From the NCBI RefSeq assembly GCF_000445125.1, contig NZ_ATHL01000075.1, positions 1 to 64,000 of the forward strand: a stretch of DNA of 64,000 nucleotides, in the 5' to 3' direction. Below are positions 21,044 to 29,801 of this stretch, piece by piece; positions within the stretch are counted from its first letter, which is position 1; each line of letters begins with the position of its first letter. The notes under the pieces are model-generated. The model did no database searches. It had not been told where the DNA came from and saw only the letters and a program-made list of their open reading frames with translations. The translations under genes were made by a program, and so were the position numbers. This stretch comes from Novosphingobium lindaniclasticum LE124 (GTDB lineage: Bacteria > Pseudomonadota > Alphaproteobacteria > Sphingomonadales > Sphingomonadaceae).

Positions 21044-22782
21044 ATCCCACGAAAGGCGCAGCCTTCGCGCTGCTGCTCGCTTCCACCGCCGTCGCGGCAA
21101 GCCCCGCGCTGGCACCTTCCGCTTTGGCAGACGTGCTGGTGGACAATGTCGACGGCGTCACGGCGGACGGCAAGGGCGGCGTAGAGCGCTTCGAAGGCTT
21201 TCTGATCGGCAACGACGGACGCATCGCCGAAGTCTACCGGCATGGCGACAAGCGGCCCAAGAAGGTCGACTATCAGGTGGACGGCAAGGGCCGCGTGGTC
21301 GTGCCGGGGATGATCGATGCCCACGGGCACGTCATGGGCACCGGCTTCGCCAAGATGACGCTCGACTTGTCGATGGCCAAGACTCTCGACGAAGCGCTGT
21401 CGCGCATCTCGGCCTGGGCTGCGGCGCATCCCGATGCGCCGTGGATTCTCGGCAGCGGCTGGAACCAGGTGCAGTGGGGGCTGGACCGCATGCCGACCGC
21501 TGCCGAACTGGACGGCGCGACCGGCGGCAAGCCCGCCTGGCTCACCCGCGTCGACGGCCATGCCGGCTGGGCCAACTCGGCCGCGATCTCCGCCGCCGGG
21601 GTGACCGCGACGACCGCCGCGCCTGCCGGAGGGGAAATCTTGCGGAGCGCCGGCAGCAAGCAGCCCTCCGGCGTCTTCGTGGACGGCGCCATGGCGCTGA
21701 TCGAGGCGAAGATGCCCCGGCCTCGCCCCGAAGATCGCGACGCCGCGCTTGGCGAAGCCCAGCTGGCGCTGCTGGCGCAGGGCGTCACCGCCATCGCCGA
21801 CATGGGCACCTCGATCGAGGACTGGCAGTCGATGCGCCGCACCGCCGACGACGGCCGCTTGCGCATCCGCATCGTCTCCTACGCGGACGGGGTGGACAAC
21901 ATGACGCTGATAGGCGGCCCTCGCCCGACGCCGTGGCTCTACGGCGATCATCTCAAGATGAACGGCGTGAAGCTCTACCTCGACGGAGCGCTGGGCTCGC
22001 GCGGGGCCTGGCTCAAGCAGCCTTATGCCGATGCCGCAGGCACCAGGGGCCTGCCGCGCATGAACGAGACGCAGCTGAGCAACCTGATGAGCCGCGCGGC
22101 GATGGACAATTTCCAGGTCGCCGTCCACGCCATCGGCGATCAGGCCAACGCCACGGTGCTCGATTCGATCGAGGAGCTTTCCGCCACCTACAAGGGCGAC
22201 CGCCGCTGGCGCATCGAACATGCGCAGATCGTCGATCCCGCCGATCTGCCGCGCTTCGGCAAGTTCGGCACGATCGCCTCGATGCAGCCGCAGCACGAAG
22301 CCTCCGACCGGACGATGGCCGAAGCCCGGCTCGGCCCGAACCGCCTGGGGGGCGCCTATGCCTGGAAGTCGATCGCGGCCACGGGCGCGAAGCTGGCGTT
22401 CGGTTCGGATACGCCGGTAGAGCCTGCGCAGCCTTTCGTCGGCCTGGCCGTGGCGGTCACCCGCCAGGGTGCGGACAACCAGCCCTTCAACGGCTGGCAG
22501 CCGCAGGAAGCATTAAGCCGAGAAGCCGCACTTGGCGCCTATACCACCGGCGCCGCCTACGCGATGTTCGCAGAGGATCGCCTCGGCCGCATCGCCAAGG
22601 GTTATCGCGCGGACTTTCTTTTCGTGGATGCCGATCCGATGCTGGCAACGCCGGACAAGCTGCGCGCCACGCGGGTTCTCGAAACGTGGATCGACGGGAA
22701 GCTCGCCTGGTCGGCCGCCAAGGACCGGATGATCGCCAAGGATGCGGCCAAGGACGCGGCCAAGGACTCTGCGGCTCGTTGA
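21040..22782 (+). CDS. Secreted amidohydrolase family protein (YtcJ-like)
   Basis: This 580-aa protein has an N-terminal signal peptide (residues 1 to about 30) and a metal-dependent amidohydrolase barrel. The metal motif is GMIDAHGHVMG, followed by AVHAIGDQAN, RRWRIEHAQIV and SDTPVEPAQPF, the pattern of YtcJ-type enzymes. The substrate is unknown. The last residues are a Lys/Asp/Ala repeat (KDAAKDAAKD). The start is GTG 21040, overlapping the upstream dehydrogenase stop. It is convergent with tatC. Confidence 0.88.
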   Translation: MNPTKGAAFALLLASTAVAASPALAPSALADVLVDNVDGVTADGKGGVERFEGFLIGNDGRIAEVYRHGDKRPKKVDYQVDGKGRVVVPGMIDAHGHVMGTGFAKMTLDLSMAKTLDEALSRISAWAAAHPDAPWILGSGWNQVQWGLDRMPTAAELDGATGGKPAWLTRVDGHAGWANSAAISAAGVTATTAAPAGGEILRSAGSKQPSGVFVDGAMALIEAKMPRPRPEDRDAALGEAQLALLAQGVTAIADMGTSIEDWQSMRRTADDGRLRIRIVSYADGVDNMTLIGGPRPTPWLYGDHLKMNGVKLYLDGALGSRGAWLKQPYADAAGTRGLPRMNETQLSNLMSRAAMDNFQVAVHAIGDQANATVLDSIEELSATYKGDRRWRIEHAQIVDPADLPRFGKFGTIASMQPQHEASDRTMAEARLGPNRLGGAYAWKSIAATGAKLAFGSDTPVEPAQPFVGLAVAVTRQGADNQPFNGWQPQEALSREAALGAYTTGAAYAMFAEDRLGRIAKGYRADFLFVDADPMLATPDKLRATRVLETWIDGKLAWSAAKDRMIAKDAAKDAAKDSAAR

Positions 22783-22794
22783 TGCCGGGATCGG

Positions 22795-22819
22795 GGCGGG
22801 AGATCAGCGATCTCCTGCC
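22795..22819. terminator. Inverted repeat between convergent genes
   Basis: An 11-bp stem with one wobble pair (GGCGGGAGATC / GATCTCCTGCC) and a 3-base loop sits midway between the amidohydrolase and tatC stops. No T-run follows in either direction. A shared bidirectional terminator is the most likely role. Confidence 0.4.
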
Positions 22820-22833
22820 TCGCTCCGGAACGA

Positions 22834-23652
22834 TCACGCCGCCGGCGTGCCGCCTTCGGCCTCGGCTCGGGCCTGTTCAGCGGTCTTCTCGCGCGCATCG
22901 CGCTTTTCGGTGAACCACATGAACAGCAGCGTGCCCTCGTAAAGCGCAAGCAGCGGGATCGCGAGCAGCAGCTGCGAGACGACGTCCGGCGGGGTCGCCA
23001 CGGCGGCGATGATGAAGATGCCGACGATGGCATAGCGGCGCGCGGCCACGCACTGGGCGCGGGTGATGATCCCGGCGCGGTTCAGCAGCATCAGCAGTAC
23101 AGGCAGCAGGAAGCTGATGCCGAACGCGAGAATGAACTGCATGACCAGGGCGAGATAGTCGCCGGTTCCGGGCAGCGCCTCCAGCTTGAGACCGCCCTTC
23201 TGCCCTTCGAACCCGAGGAAGAAGTGGAATGCCGTCGGCATGACGACGTAATAGGCCAGCGCCGCGCCCATGGTGAACAGCACCGGTGTCGCCACCAGGA
23301 ACGGCAGGAATGCCTTCTTTTCCTTGGCGTAGAGACCGGGCGCGACGAAGGCCCAGATCTGGTTGGCGATCACCGGGAAGCTGACGAAGAAGGCCGCGAA
23401 CAGCGCGATCTTCACTTCCACGAAGAAGGCTTCGTAAAGCTTGGTGTAGATCAGCTTGCCTTGCCCGGGCGGGAAGGCTTCCGTCAGTGGGCGCACGAGG
23501 AACGAGAAGATGTCGCCCGAAAAGTAGAAGCAGATGCCGAAAGCCACTGCGAAAGCGAGGAAGGCACGCATCAGCCGCCCCCGCAGTTCGATCAGGTGAT
23601 CGAGCAGCGGGGCCTGGGAGTCGTCAATGTCGGAGATGCGGAATGGCTGCAT
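22834..23652 (-). CDS. tatC: Sec-independent protein translocase TatC
   Basis: TatC (272 aa) is the twin-arginine signal-peptide receptor of the inner membrane, with six helices. It has the conserved N-terminal DDSQAPLLDHLIELRGR and the first periplasmic-loop/second-helix motif FPVIANQIWAFVAPGLYAKE, which holds the Phe and Glu needed for signal-peptide binding. The C-terminal tail is Ala/Glu rich. It is the last gene of tatA-tatB-tatC, 51 bp after tatB. Confidence 0.96.
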   Translation of the reverse strand: MQPFRISDIDDSQAPLLDHLIELRGRLMRAFLAFAVAFGICFYFSGDIFSFLVRPLTEAFPPGQGKLIYTKLYEAFFVEVKIALFAAFFVSFPVIANQIWAFVAPGLYAKEKKAFLPFLVATPVLFTMGAALAYYVVMPTAFHFFLGFEGQKGGLKLEALPGTGDYLALVMQFILAFGISFLLPVLLMLLNRAGIITRAQCVAARRYAIVGIFIIAAVATPPDVVSQLLLAIPLLALYEGTLLFMWFTEKRDAREKTAEQARAEAEGGTPAA

Positions 23653-23703
23653 GGCGCGCTTCTATCAAGGCCGGGTAAGCGGCCGGGAAATCGGGGCAAA
23701 CGA

Positions 23704-24120
23704 TCAGGGCGGCGGCGGAGGGAGGTGCATTTCCGCTTGGGCCGAGGGCTTCTTCGCATCGGTGGGCAGAGCGGCGTCCTCAGACCTGGCATCTCGCTCT
23801 ACCGCCGGCACATCGTCTGCCGCATGCGCCAGGGAAGGCGCCTCCGAACCGTTCGGGGCCTGCATCTGGTTGAGATCGGGCAGAACGGGGTTGGCCTTCA
23901 TGATCGCCTCGTTCTGCTCTCGCCACTTGCGCTCCATCTCTTCCAGCTCGGCTTCGCGCACCATGGCGTCGATCCCCGATCGGAAATGACCGGAGATCTT
24001 GCGCATCTTGCCGATCCACCGCCCAGCCGTGCGCATCGCCATCGGCATGTCCTTGGGACCGATGACCACAACCGCCACGACGACGATCAGAAGCAGCTCT
24101 GAAGCACCTATATCGAACAT
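23704..24120 (-). CDS. tatB: Sec-independent protein translocase TatB
   Basis: TatB (138 aa) forms the receptor complex with TatC. It has the short N-terminal helix MFDIGASELLLIVVVAVVVIG, then GPKD and the amphipathic helix MPMAMRTAGRWIGKMRK. A long polar tail rich in Glu, Ala and Pro follows, as is usual in alphaproteobacteria. The Glu at position 8 (SELL) is typical of TatB and distinguishes it from TatA. Confidence 0.95.
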   Translation of the reverse strand: MFDIGASELLLIVVVAVVVIGPKDMPMAMRTAGRWIGKMRKISGHFRSGIDAMVREAELEEMERKWREQNEAIMKANPVLPDLNQMQAPNGSEAPSLAHAADDVPAVERDARSEDAALPTDAKKPSAQAEMHLPPPPP

Positions 24121-24143
24121 GCGAGCGCGTTTCCGGCGCTAGC

Positions 24144-24386
24144 TTACGACTGCTCGGTCTTGTTCTCGGCCTTCGCCGGAGTGACCACCGGCGCATCGCC
24201 CTGCTGGGCGGTGATCTGCGGGGCAGGCGTGGAAGAAGCCTTGTTCTCTTCCTCGTTCATACCCTGCTTGAAGCTCTTGATGCCCTTGCCGAAATCACCC
24301 ATGATTTCCGAAACGCGGCCGCGTCCGAACAGCACGAGCACGATCACCAGGACGATCATCCAGTGCCAGATCGAGAAGCTACCCAT
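24144..24386 (-). CDS. tatA: Sec-independent protein translocase TatA
   Basis: TatA (80 aa) oligomerises to form the translocation pathway for folded proteins. It begins [21 protein letters not shown], with the FG hinge and then the amphipathic helix [20 protein letters not shown] chose ATG 24386 because it gives the canonical N terminus; the frame stays open for another 45 bases upstream. It is the first of the three tat genes and lies downstream of scpB in the same direction. Confidence 0.95.
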   Translation of the reverse strand: MGSFSIWHWMIVLVIVLVLFGRGRVSEIMGDFGKGIKSFKQGMNEEENKASSTPAPQITAQQGDAPVVTPAKAENKTEQS

Positions 24387-24445
24387 AACCTCAACTCCAA
24401 AAACCGTGCGACCGATTCCGGCCGCATGCACATCATCTAGGCACT

Positions 24446-25144
24446 TTACCGCGAACTTGCCAGTCCGTCATTGATCTGACCAAGTACGGTCGCTTGGCGG
24501 TCATCTTCTTGGAAGAGGTCCGGATCGCCAAGCTCTTCCGTCCCGTCGTCCAAAGCGTCATCGTCCTCGCCAGGAACTTTACCCGGGCGGAGGCCCGTCT
24601 GGATCATCTCGTCATCCACAGGATCGAGCAGGCCCGCCGCGCGCAGTTCTTCCAGGCCCGGCAGTTCGCGCAGCGATCCCAGGCCGAAATGCGCGAGGAA
24701 ATCGGGCGTCGTGGCATAGATCACCGGGCGCCCCGGCACTTCCCGGCGGCCGGCGACACGCACCCAGCCCGCCTCCATCAGCACGTCGAGAGTGCCTTTG
24801 GCGGTCTGCACGCCGCGAATCGCTTCGATTTCCGCGCGGCTGACCGGCTCGTGATAGGCGACGATCGCCAGAACCTCGGTGGCCGCACGCGAGAGACGGC
24901 GCACGTCCTCCTTCTCTCGGCGCAGGAGGTGCGCGAGGTCGGGCGCGGTCTCGAAGTGCCAGCGCTTGCCGCGCTCCACCAGAAGTACGCCGCGCCCTTC
25001 GTACGCTGCGCGCAGGCGGGCGAGCGCCGGCCGCACGTCGGCCTGGCCGAGGTGGTTCGAAATCTGCTCGACCGTCAGCGGCTGCTCGGCGGCGAACAGC
25101 GTCGCCTCCACCGCGCGCGTAAGGTCGTCCATCGGTTCCGTCAT
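24446..25144 (-). CDS. scpB: Segregation and condensation protein B
   Basis: ScpB (232 aa) is the winged-helix kleisin-interacting subunit of the SMC-ScpA-ScpB condensin. Family features are [18 protein letters not shown] near the start, [29 protein letters not shown] in the middle and a [18 protein letters not shown] segment. It begins 1 bp after the scpA stop, so the two are translated together. An acidic tail follows residue 185. SMC itself is encoded about 21 kb away at 46.4 kb. Confidence 0.94.
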   Translation of the reverse strand: MTEPMDDLTRAVEATLFAAEQPLTVEQISNHLGQADVRPALARLRAAYEGRGVLLVERGKRWHFETAPDLAHLLRREKEDVRRLSRAATEVLAIVAYHEPVSRAEIEAIRGVQTAKGTLDVLMEAGWVRVAGRREVPGRPVIYATTPDFLAHFGLGSLRELPGLEELRAAGLLDPVDDEMIQTGLRPGKVPGEDDDALDDGTEELGDPDLFQEDDRQATVLGQINDGLASSR

Positions 25145-25145
25145 C

Positions 25146-25970
25146 TTACTTACAGGCCTTGAGGCGAAGCGGACCGAAGGTCTGCTCCTGCGCGATCTCG
25201 GCCTTGCCGGTGCGCGCGAGTTCGAGGGCGGCGACGAAGCTGGAGGCCAGCGCCGAGCGGCGCAATTGCGGATTGGCCCAGCTTTCGTTCGCGGTGGGGA
25301 GAAAATCGCGCAGGTCCATCCAGTCGAGCGAAACGCCGAGCATGGAGGACACGCGCGCGATGGCGCTGTCCAGCGTCATGACCATGCGCTCGCGCACCAT
25401 GTGGACCACCGGCTGGCTCCGCACTTTCACATCGCCATAGGCCCGCACGAGATCGTACCACGAGCACTGCCAGGCCGACTTGCGCTCCACCCGCAGGCCC
25501 TCCGGCGCACCGCGCAGGAACACGTCGCGGCCCAGCCGATCGCGCGCCATGAGCCGCGCCGCCGCCTCGCGCATCGCGCCGAGGCGTTGCAGGCGCAGTT
25601 GCAGGCGCATGGCCAGTTCTTCGGGACTGGGGTCTGCCTGCTCGTCCTTCGGCAACAGCAGCGCCGACTTCAGGTAGGCCAGCCAGGCCGCCATCACCAG
25701 ATAGTCCGCCGCCAGTTCCAGCCGCAGCGCCTCGGCCTGCTCGATATAGTCGAGATAGGCCGCGACCAGTTCGAGGATGGAGATCCGCCGCAAGTCCACC
25801 TTCTGCCGACGCGCTAGGTCGAGGAGAAGGTCGAGCGGACCTTCCCAGCCGTCGATCTCCAGATAGAGCGCTTCCTTGCGCGCCTCGGTTCGCTCCTCGC
25901 CGTCCCACGCGGGATCGGAGCCGGTGCCTGAACCGGGTAGGCCCAGGGGAAGTTGAGGCGCTGTCGCCAT
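25146..25970 (-). CDS. scpA: Segregation and condensation protein A
   Basis: ScpA (274 aa) is the kleisin that bridges the heads of the SMC dimer. Characteristic sequence: DGWEGPLDLLLDLARRQKVDLRRI, ISILELVAAYLDYIEQA and LAADYLVMAAWLAYLKSALLLP in the N-terminal half, and a C-terminal winged helix (SFVAALELARTGKAEIAQEQTFGPL). I took ATG 25970 as start, 2 bp after the nagZ stop; the frame is open upstream inside nagZ. It is tightly packed between nagZ and scpB. Confidence 0.95.
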   Translation of the reverse strand: MATAPQLPLGLPGSGTGSDPAWDGEERTEARKEALYLEIDGWEGPLDLLLDLARRQKVDLRRISILELVAAYLDYIEQAEALRLELAADYLVMAAWLAYLKSALLLPKDEQADPSPEELAMRLQLRLQRLGAMREAAARLMARDRLGRDVFLRGAPEGLRVERKSAWQCSWYDLVRAYGDVKVRSQPVVHMVRERMVMTLDSAIARVSSMLGVSLDWMDLRDFLPTANESWANPQLRRSALASSFVAALELARTGKAEIAQEQTFGPLRLKACK

Positions 25971-25972
25971 GC

Positions 25973-26983
25973 TCAGGCCGCCAGCGCCAGCAAGGCGTCG
26001 CGCCGGGCGAGCAGTTCCGCATGGGTGCCCGTCGCCCTCGTGCCTGTCACCGAAGCCAGCGCGAGGTCCAGCTTTTCGGCGGTCTCGGCGCGCATGCCCG
26101 GAACGCGCTGGGCGATCCCGATCATGTCGTCCATCTTCGCCCAGCAGTTCAGGGCGAGATCGCACCCCGCCGTGATCGCTCGTTCCGCCAGTTCGGGCAC
26201 GCTGCCCGAAAGCGCCTGCATGTCGAGATCGTCGCTCATCAGCAGGCCGGTGAAGCCGATGCGCTTGCGGATGATTTCGCGAACGACGAAGGGCGAGAGC
26301 GTTGCCGGGTTTTCGGCATCCCAAGCCGTATAGCGCACATGTGCGGTCATGCCGAAGGGCACGTCCTTGAGCGTGCGGAACGGCTGGATATCGCGTTCCA
26401 GTTCCGCCTCGCTCGCCTCCACGGTCGGGAGTTCCTTGTGGCTGTCCGCCATGGCGCGGCCGTGGCCGGGGATGTGCTTGACGCAGCCGACGATGCCCGC
26501 GCGCGCCAGCCCCTGAAGGGTCGCGCGGCCCAGCGCGGCGACGCGCATCGGATCGCCGCCGAACGAACGGTCGCCAACGATGTCATGCGCTCCGGTGTGG
26601 CGGAGGTCGAGCGGCGGGTGACAATCTGCCGTCACGCCCACTTCCGCAAGGTCCATCCCAAGCGCTTCGGCGTTGTCCCGCGCCGCCTCGATCGCGCTGG
26701 CAGGCGCAAGGTCGTAGAGCTTGTCGAAGACTTCGCCCGGCGGATAGGCGCACCACACCGGCGGCTTCATCCGCGCGACGCGGCCGCCTTCCTGGTCGAT
26801 GGTGATGTAGAGCCGGTCGCGGCCATGGATCGCGCGCAGTTCATCCGTCAGCGCCCGCAACTGTTCGCGGTCTTGCACATTGCGGCCGAAGAGGATGTAG
26901 CCGGCCGGATCGGCATCGCGGAAGAACGCGCGCTCGTCGGCGCTGAGAGTCAGCCCGGAAAGGCCGAAGATGGCGGGTGTCAT
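25973..26983 (-). CDS. nagZ: Beta-N-acetylhexosaminidase NagZ
   Basis: NagZ (336 aa) removes GlcNAc from GlcNAc-anhydroMurNAc peptides during cytoplasmic peptidoglycan recycling. GH3 family marks: TIDQEGGRVARMKPP, the catalytic His loop CVKHIPGHGRAMADSHKELP and the nucleophile Asp in LLMSDDLDMQALSG. The length matches the family. It lies between a SPOR-domain gene (with a 245-bp repeat-bearing gap) and scpA, the usual sphingomonad order. In other bacteria NagZ products influence beta-lactamase induction; no ampC/ampR pair is in the window. Confidence 0.95.
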   Translation of the reverse strand: MTPAIFGLSGLTLSADERAFFRDADPAGYILFGRNVQDREQLRALTDELRAIHGRDRLYITIDQEGGRVARMKPPVWCAYPPGEVFDKLYDLAPASAIEAARDNAEALGMDLAEVGVTADCHPPLDLRHTGAHDIVGDRSFGGDPMRVAALGRATLQGLARAGIVGCVKHIPGHGRAMADSHKELPTVEASEAELERDIQPFRTLKDVPFGMTAHVRYTAWDAENPATLSPFVVREIIRKRIGFTGLLMSDDLDMQALSGSVPELAERAITAGCDLALNCWAKMDDMIGIAQRVPGMRAETAEKLDLALASVTGTRATGTHAELLARRDALLALAA

Positions 26984-27039
26984 AATCGCGCTTGGTCGCA
27001 GGATTATGCGATTTTCGCAAGATTTGGGAACTTGGGAAG

Positions 27040-27094
27040 TGTGGAAAGGGGAAGACCTGGGGATGATGCCCCAGACCCTCGAAATGGCGGCCGT
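27040..27094 (-). repeat. Dispersed hairpin repeat, family B copy 1
   Basis: A short inverted repeat (CTGGGG / CCCCAG, 27057-27074) is flanked by sequence that, read on the minus strand, matches copies at 53275-53332 and 54790-54830. The shared core is close to GTCTGGGGGATCACCCCCCA. It sits in the nagZ upstream region between nagZ and the SPOR gene. Confidence 0.6.
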
Positions 27095-27124
27095 GCGCCC
27101 CGCCGATCTGCCCCGCGCTCCCTG

Positions 27125-27218
27125 CCGCCCTCGTCCTTGCGAGGACGCGAAGCCGACGCGGCAATCCAGAGCGGCGCGAACCGCCCCTGGATTGCGTCGC
27201 TACGCGCCCATTGACGAG
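27125..27218. repeat. Dispersed inverted repeat, family C
   Basis: The best copy of an inverted repeat with perfect 9-bp arms GCAATCCAG / CTGGATTGC (27161-27195) and a GCGG/CCGC inner part. A degenerate copy occurs near 5385-5425. The element lies in the gap between nagZ and the SPOR gene and covers no gene. Confidence 0.5.
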
Positions 27219-27228
27219 CGAGGCAGCT

Positions 27229-27969
27229 TTACGGCTTGACCTGACAGCTCAGTCCGGCCGCCTTCATCCCGCTGCACAGCGCCCGCGCTGCCGCGAGATC
27301 GCCGGGTACGGCCTGGAGGCGGTAGACCTTGCCGATATCCGCCTGTCCTTCGACGATGCGATGGCTGACCCCGGAAAGCGCGGGATACTGCACTTTCAGC
27401 GCGTTCCAGCCCGCTTCCGCAGTAGGCTTCGAAGTATAGGCGCCGACCTGCACGCCCACCCCGGTCACCACCGGCTCCGGCTTGGCCGATTCGCTGGCCG
27501 AGGGCGACGGAGAGGGAGACGGCTGCGCCGGGGGCGGGTTGCCGGCCTGGTTCTGACCGATTTGGGGCATGCGGGTCTGGCCCTCGGCAACCGCGTAACT
27601 GGTATCGCCGGTGCCGGCCACGACGTCTCCGCCGGGGTTTTCCGGACGCGTCTTGTAAGGCTCCCTGGGCGCCTCGATCACGCCGCCGCTGGCTACCAGC
27701 GGCTCCGCCTTGTCGCGGGTGGCCCACCAGATGCCGCCGACGATCACCAGGATAGCGACCACGGCGAGCGCAATGAGGAGCAGGGTCTGCCCGGACCCGC
27801 CACCCTGCTGGTCCTCGAACTCCTCGTCCTCGCCTTCGAGCCAGGGCAGGCGCACGTCGCCATCACCGAGTTCCAGCTTGTTCGCAGGTTGGTCCGAACG
27901 CTCGAAACCGGCAGGAGAGCGCCCGGCGTTCAGGTCTCCGCCGTCCTGATTCTGCCCCCAGTTCGCCAT
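27229..27969 (-). CDS. SPOR domain-containing bitopic membrane protein
   Basis: This 246-aa protein has a cytoplasmic acidic N terminus, one transmembrane helix (about residues 56-78, TLLLIALAVVAILVIVGGIW), a Pro/Ser-rich linker and a C-terminal SPOR domain (about 168-246, GVQVGAYTSKPTAEAGWNAL). SPOR domains bind denuded glycan strands at the division septum, so a role in cell division or envelope constriction is likely, as with FtsN/DedD. It begins 3 bp after the argS stop and is probably co-expressed with it. Confidence 0.88.
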   Translation of the reverse strand: MANWGQNQDGGDLNAGRSPAGFERSDQPANKLELGDGDVRLPWLEGEDEEFEDQQGGGSGQTLLLIALAVVAILVIVGGIWWATRDKAEPLVASGGVIEAPREPYKTRPENPGGDVVAGTGDTSYAVAEGQTRMPQIGQNQAGNPPPAQPSPSPSPSASESAKPEPVVTGVGVQVGAYTSKPTAEAGWNALKVQYPALSGVSHRIVEGQADIGKVYRLQAVPGDLAAARALCSGMKAAGLSCQVKP

Positions 27970-27972
27970 GAG

Positions 27973-29721
27973 TTACATTTCCTCCACTGCCTCGACGCCG
28001 AGCAGCGCCAGGCCATTGCGGACAAGCTGCCCGATCTGCGCGGCCAGGAACAGCCGTGCGCCGGTCAGGTTAGCATCGGCAGCGTTAACGAAGCGCTTTT
28101 CCACGCGGTCGTTGCCGAGGTTCCAGTAGCCGTGGAAGGCCGCCGCGACATCGCCGAGGAAGAAGGCGATGCGGTGCGGCTCGCGCGCGGCGGCAGCGGC
28201 TTCGACGATGCGGGGGAACTGCGCGGCCAGCTTGACCAGCTCCAGTTCCTCTTCACCCAGCAGTTCAAGGTGCTCGCCCGAGGGAGTGAAGCCGCCCTCG
28301 GCCAGGCCCTTGCGCAAGGTCGAATGGACGCGGGCATTGGCGTACTGCACGTAGAACACCGGGTTGTCCTTCGAGGCTTCCACGACCTTGGCGAAGTCGA
28401 AGTCCATCTGCGCTTCCGGCTTGCGGGTCAGCATGGTGAAGCGCACCACGTCCTTGCCCACTTCGGTGACGACTTCGGCCAGCGTCACGAAGTTGCCCGA
28501 ACGCTTGGACATCTTCACCGGCTCACCGTCGCGCAGCAGCTGCACCATCTGCACCAGCTTGATCTCGAAGGGCGTGGGTTCGCCATCGGCACCGGTCATG
28601 GCGGCGACGGCGGCCTTGATGCGCTTGACGGTGCCGGCGTGGTCGGCGCCCCAGATATCGACGAGCGCGTCGGCGTTTTGGGCCTTCTGGAAGTGATAGG
28701 CCAGATCGGCGCCGAAGTAGGTCCAGGTGCCGTCCGACTTCTTGATCGGGCGGTCCTGATCGTCACCGAACGCGGTCGACTTGAACAGCGGCAGTTCCAC
28801 CGCTTCCCAATCCTCAAGCGTCTTGCCCTTGGGCGCTTCGAGTACGCCGTCGTAGACGAGGCCTTTGGCACGCAGCCATGCTTCCGCCTCATCCGGCTTG
28901 CCCGATGCCTGAAGCTCGGCTTCCGAGGAGAACAGGTCGTGATGGATGCCCAGCAGCGCGAGATCCTGCTTGATCATCACCAGCATGGCGGCAACGGCCT
29001 TTTCGCGGAACAGCGTCAGCCATTCCGACTCGGGAGCGGCCACGTATCTGGTGCCGAACTCGTCAGCGAGTTGCTGGCCGACCGGGATTAGGTAGTCGCC
29101 CGGGTAGAGGCCCTCGGGAATCGCGCCCACGGCTTCACCAAGCGCCTCGCGATAGCGGACGTGCGCCGAACGGGCGAGCACCTGAACCTGCGCACCGGCG
29201 TCGTTGACGTAATATTCCTTGATGACCTTGTGCCCGGCGAATTCGAGCAGCGTTGCCAGTGCATCGCCGACGACGGCACCGCGACAGTGGCCCATGTGCA
29301 TCGGGCCGGTCGGGTTGGCCGAAACGTACTCGATATTGACGGTGGTGCCGCCACCGATGCTCGAACGGCCGTAATCGGCGCCCTGCGCGGCGATGGCGCG
29401 CAGTTCGGCCAGCCAGGTGGCCGACGAGAGGCGCAAGTTGATGAAGCCGGGCCCCGCGATCTCGGCAGAGGTCACCGAATCGAGCTTCGACAGTTCCACC
29501 ACCAGCGCCTCGGCCAGATCGCGCGGCTTCATCCCGGCAGGCTTGGACAGCACCATCGCCGCATTGGTCGAGAGATCGCCGTGCGAGGCATCGCGTGGCG
29601 GCTCGACCGTAATCGCGCTTCGCTTCAACCCGCCGGGCAGCGTACCGGCTACTTCGAGCGCATCGAGCGCGGCGTTGAGGTGGCCTGCGAAGGCGGCGTA
29701 AAGGGTCTGGTTATCGCTCAT
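27973..29721 (-). CDS. argS: Arginyl-tRNA synthetase
   Basis: ArgS (582 aa) is a class I synthetase that charges tRNA-Arg. The HIGH motif appears as GPMHMGHCRGAVVGDAL and the KMSK motif as VKMSKRSGNFVTL, both intact. The N-terminal Add1 domain and the C-terminal anticodon-binding domain (FVNAADANLTGARLFLAAQI) are complete. It is the first gene of a leftward run continuing with the SPOR, nagZ, scpA, scpB and tat genes, and is divergent from miaB. Confidence 0.97.
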   Translation of the reverse strand: MSDNQTLYAAFAGHLNAALDALEVAGTLPGGLKRSAITVEPPRDASHGDLSTNAAMVLSKPAGMKPRDLAEALVVELSKLDSVTSAEIAGPGFINLRLSSATWLAELRAIAAQGADYGRSSIGGGTTVNIEYVSANPTGPMHMGHCRGAVVGDALATLLEFAGHKVIKEYYVNDAGAQVQVLARSAHVRYREALGEAVGAIPEGLYPGDYLIPVGQQLADEFGTRYVAAPESEWLTLFREKAVAAMLVMIKQDLALLGIHHDLFSSEAELQASGKPDEAEAWLRAKGLVYDGVLEAPKGKTLEDWEAVELPLFKSTAFGDDQDRPIKKSDGTWTYFGADLAYHFQKAQNADALVDIWGADHAGTVKRIKAAVAAMTGADGEPTPFEIKLVQMVQLLRDGEPVKMSKRSGNFVTLAEVVTEVGKDVVRFTMLTRKPEAQMDFDFAKVVEASKDNPVFYVQYANARVHSTLRKGLAEGGFTPSGEHLELLGEEELELVKLAAQFPRIVEAAAAAREPHRIAFFLGDVAAAFHGYWNLGNDRVEKRFVNAADANLTGARLFLAAQIGQLVRNGLALLGVEAVEEM

Positions 29722-29801
29722 GACGCGCGCGATTAGCCGGGAATCGCGGATAAACCAACCTCCGCTTCAAAATCGCCGGCAAATCCGCTAGGGGCGCGGC
29801 T

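Noticed and set aside
18644..21115. An 823-codon leftward frame as one fusion protein
   Set aside because: Only the part from 19897 matches a protein (IlvA). The upstream part runs antisense to the dehydrogenase gene and has no family features.
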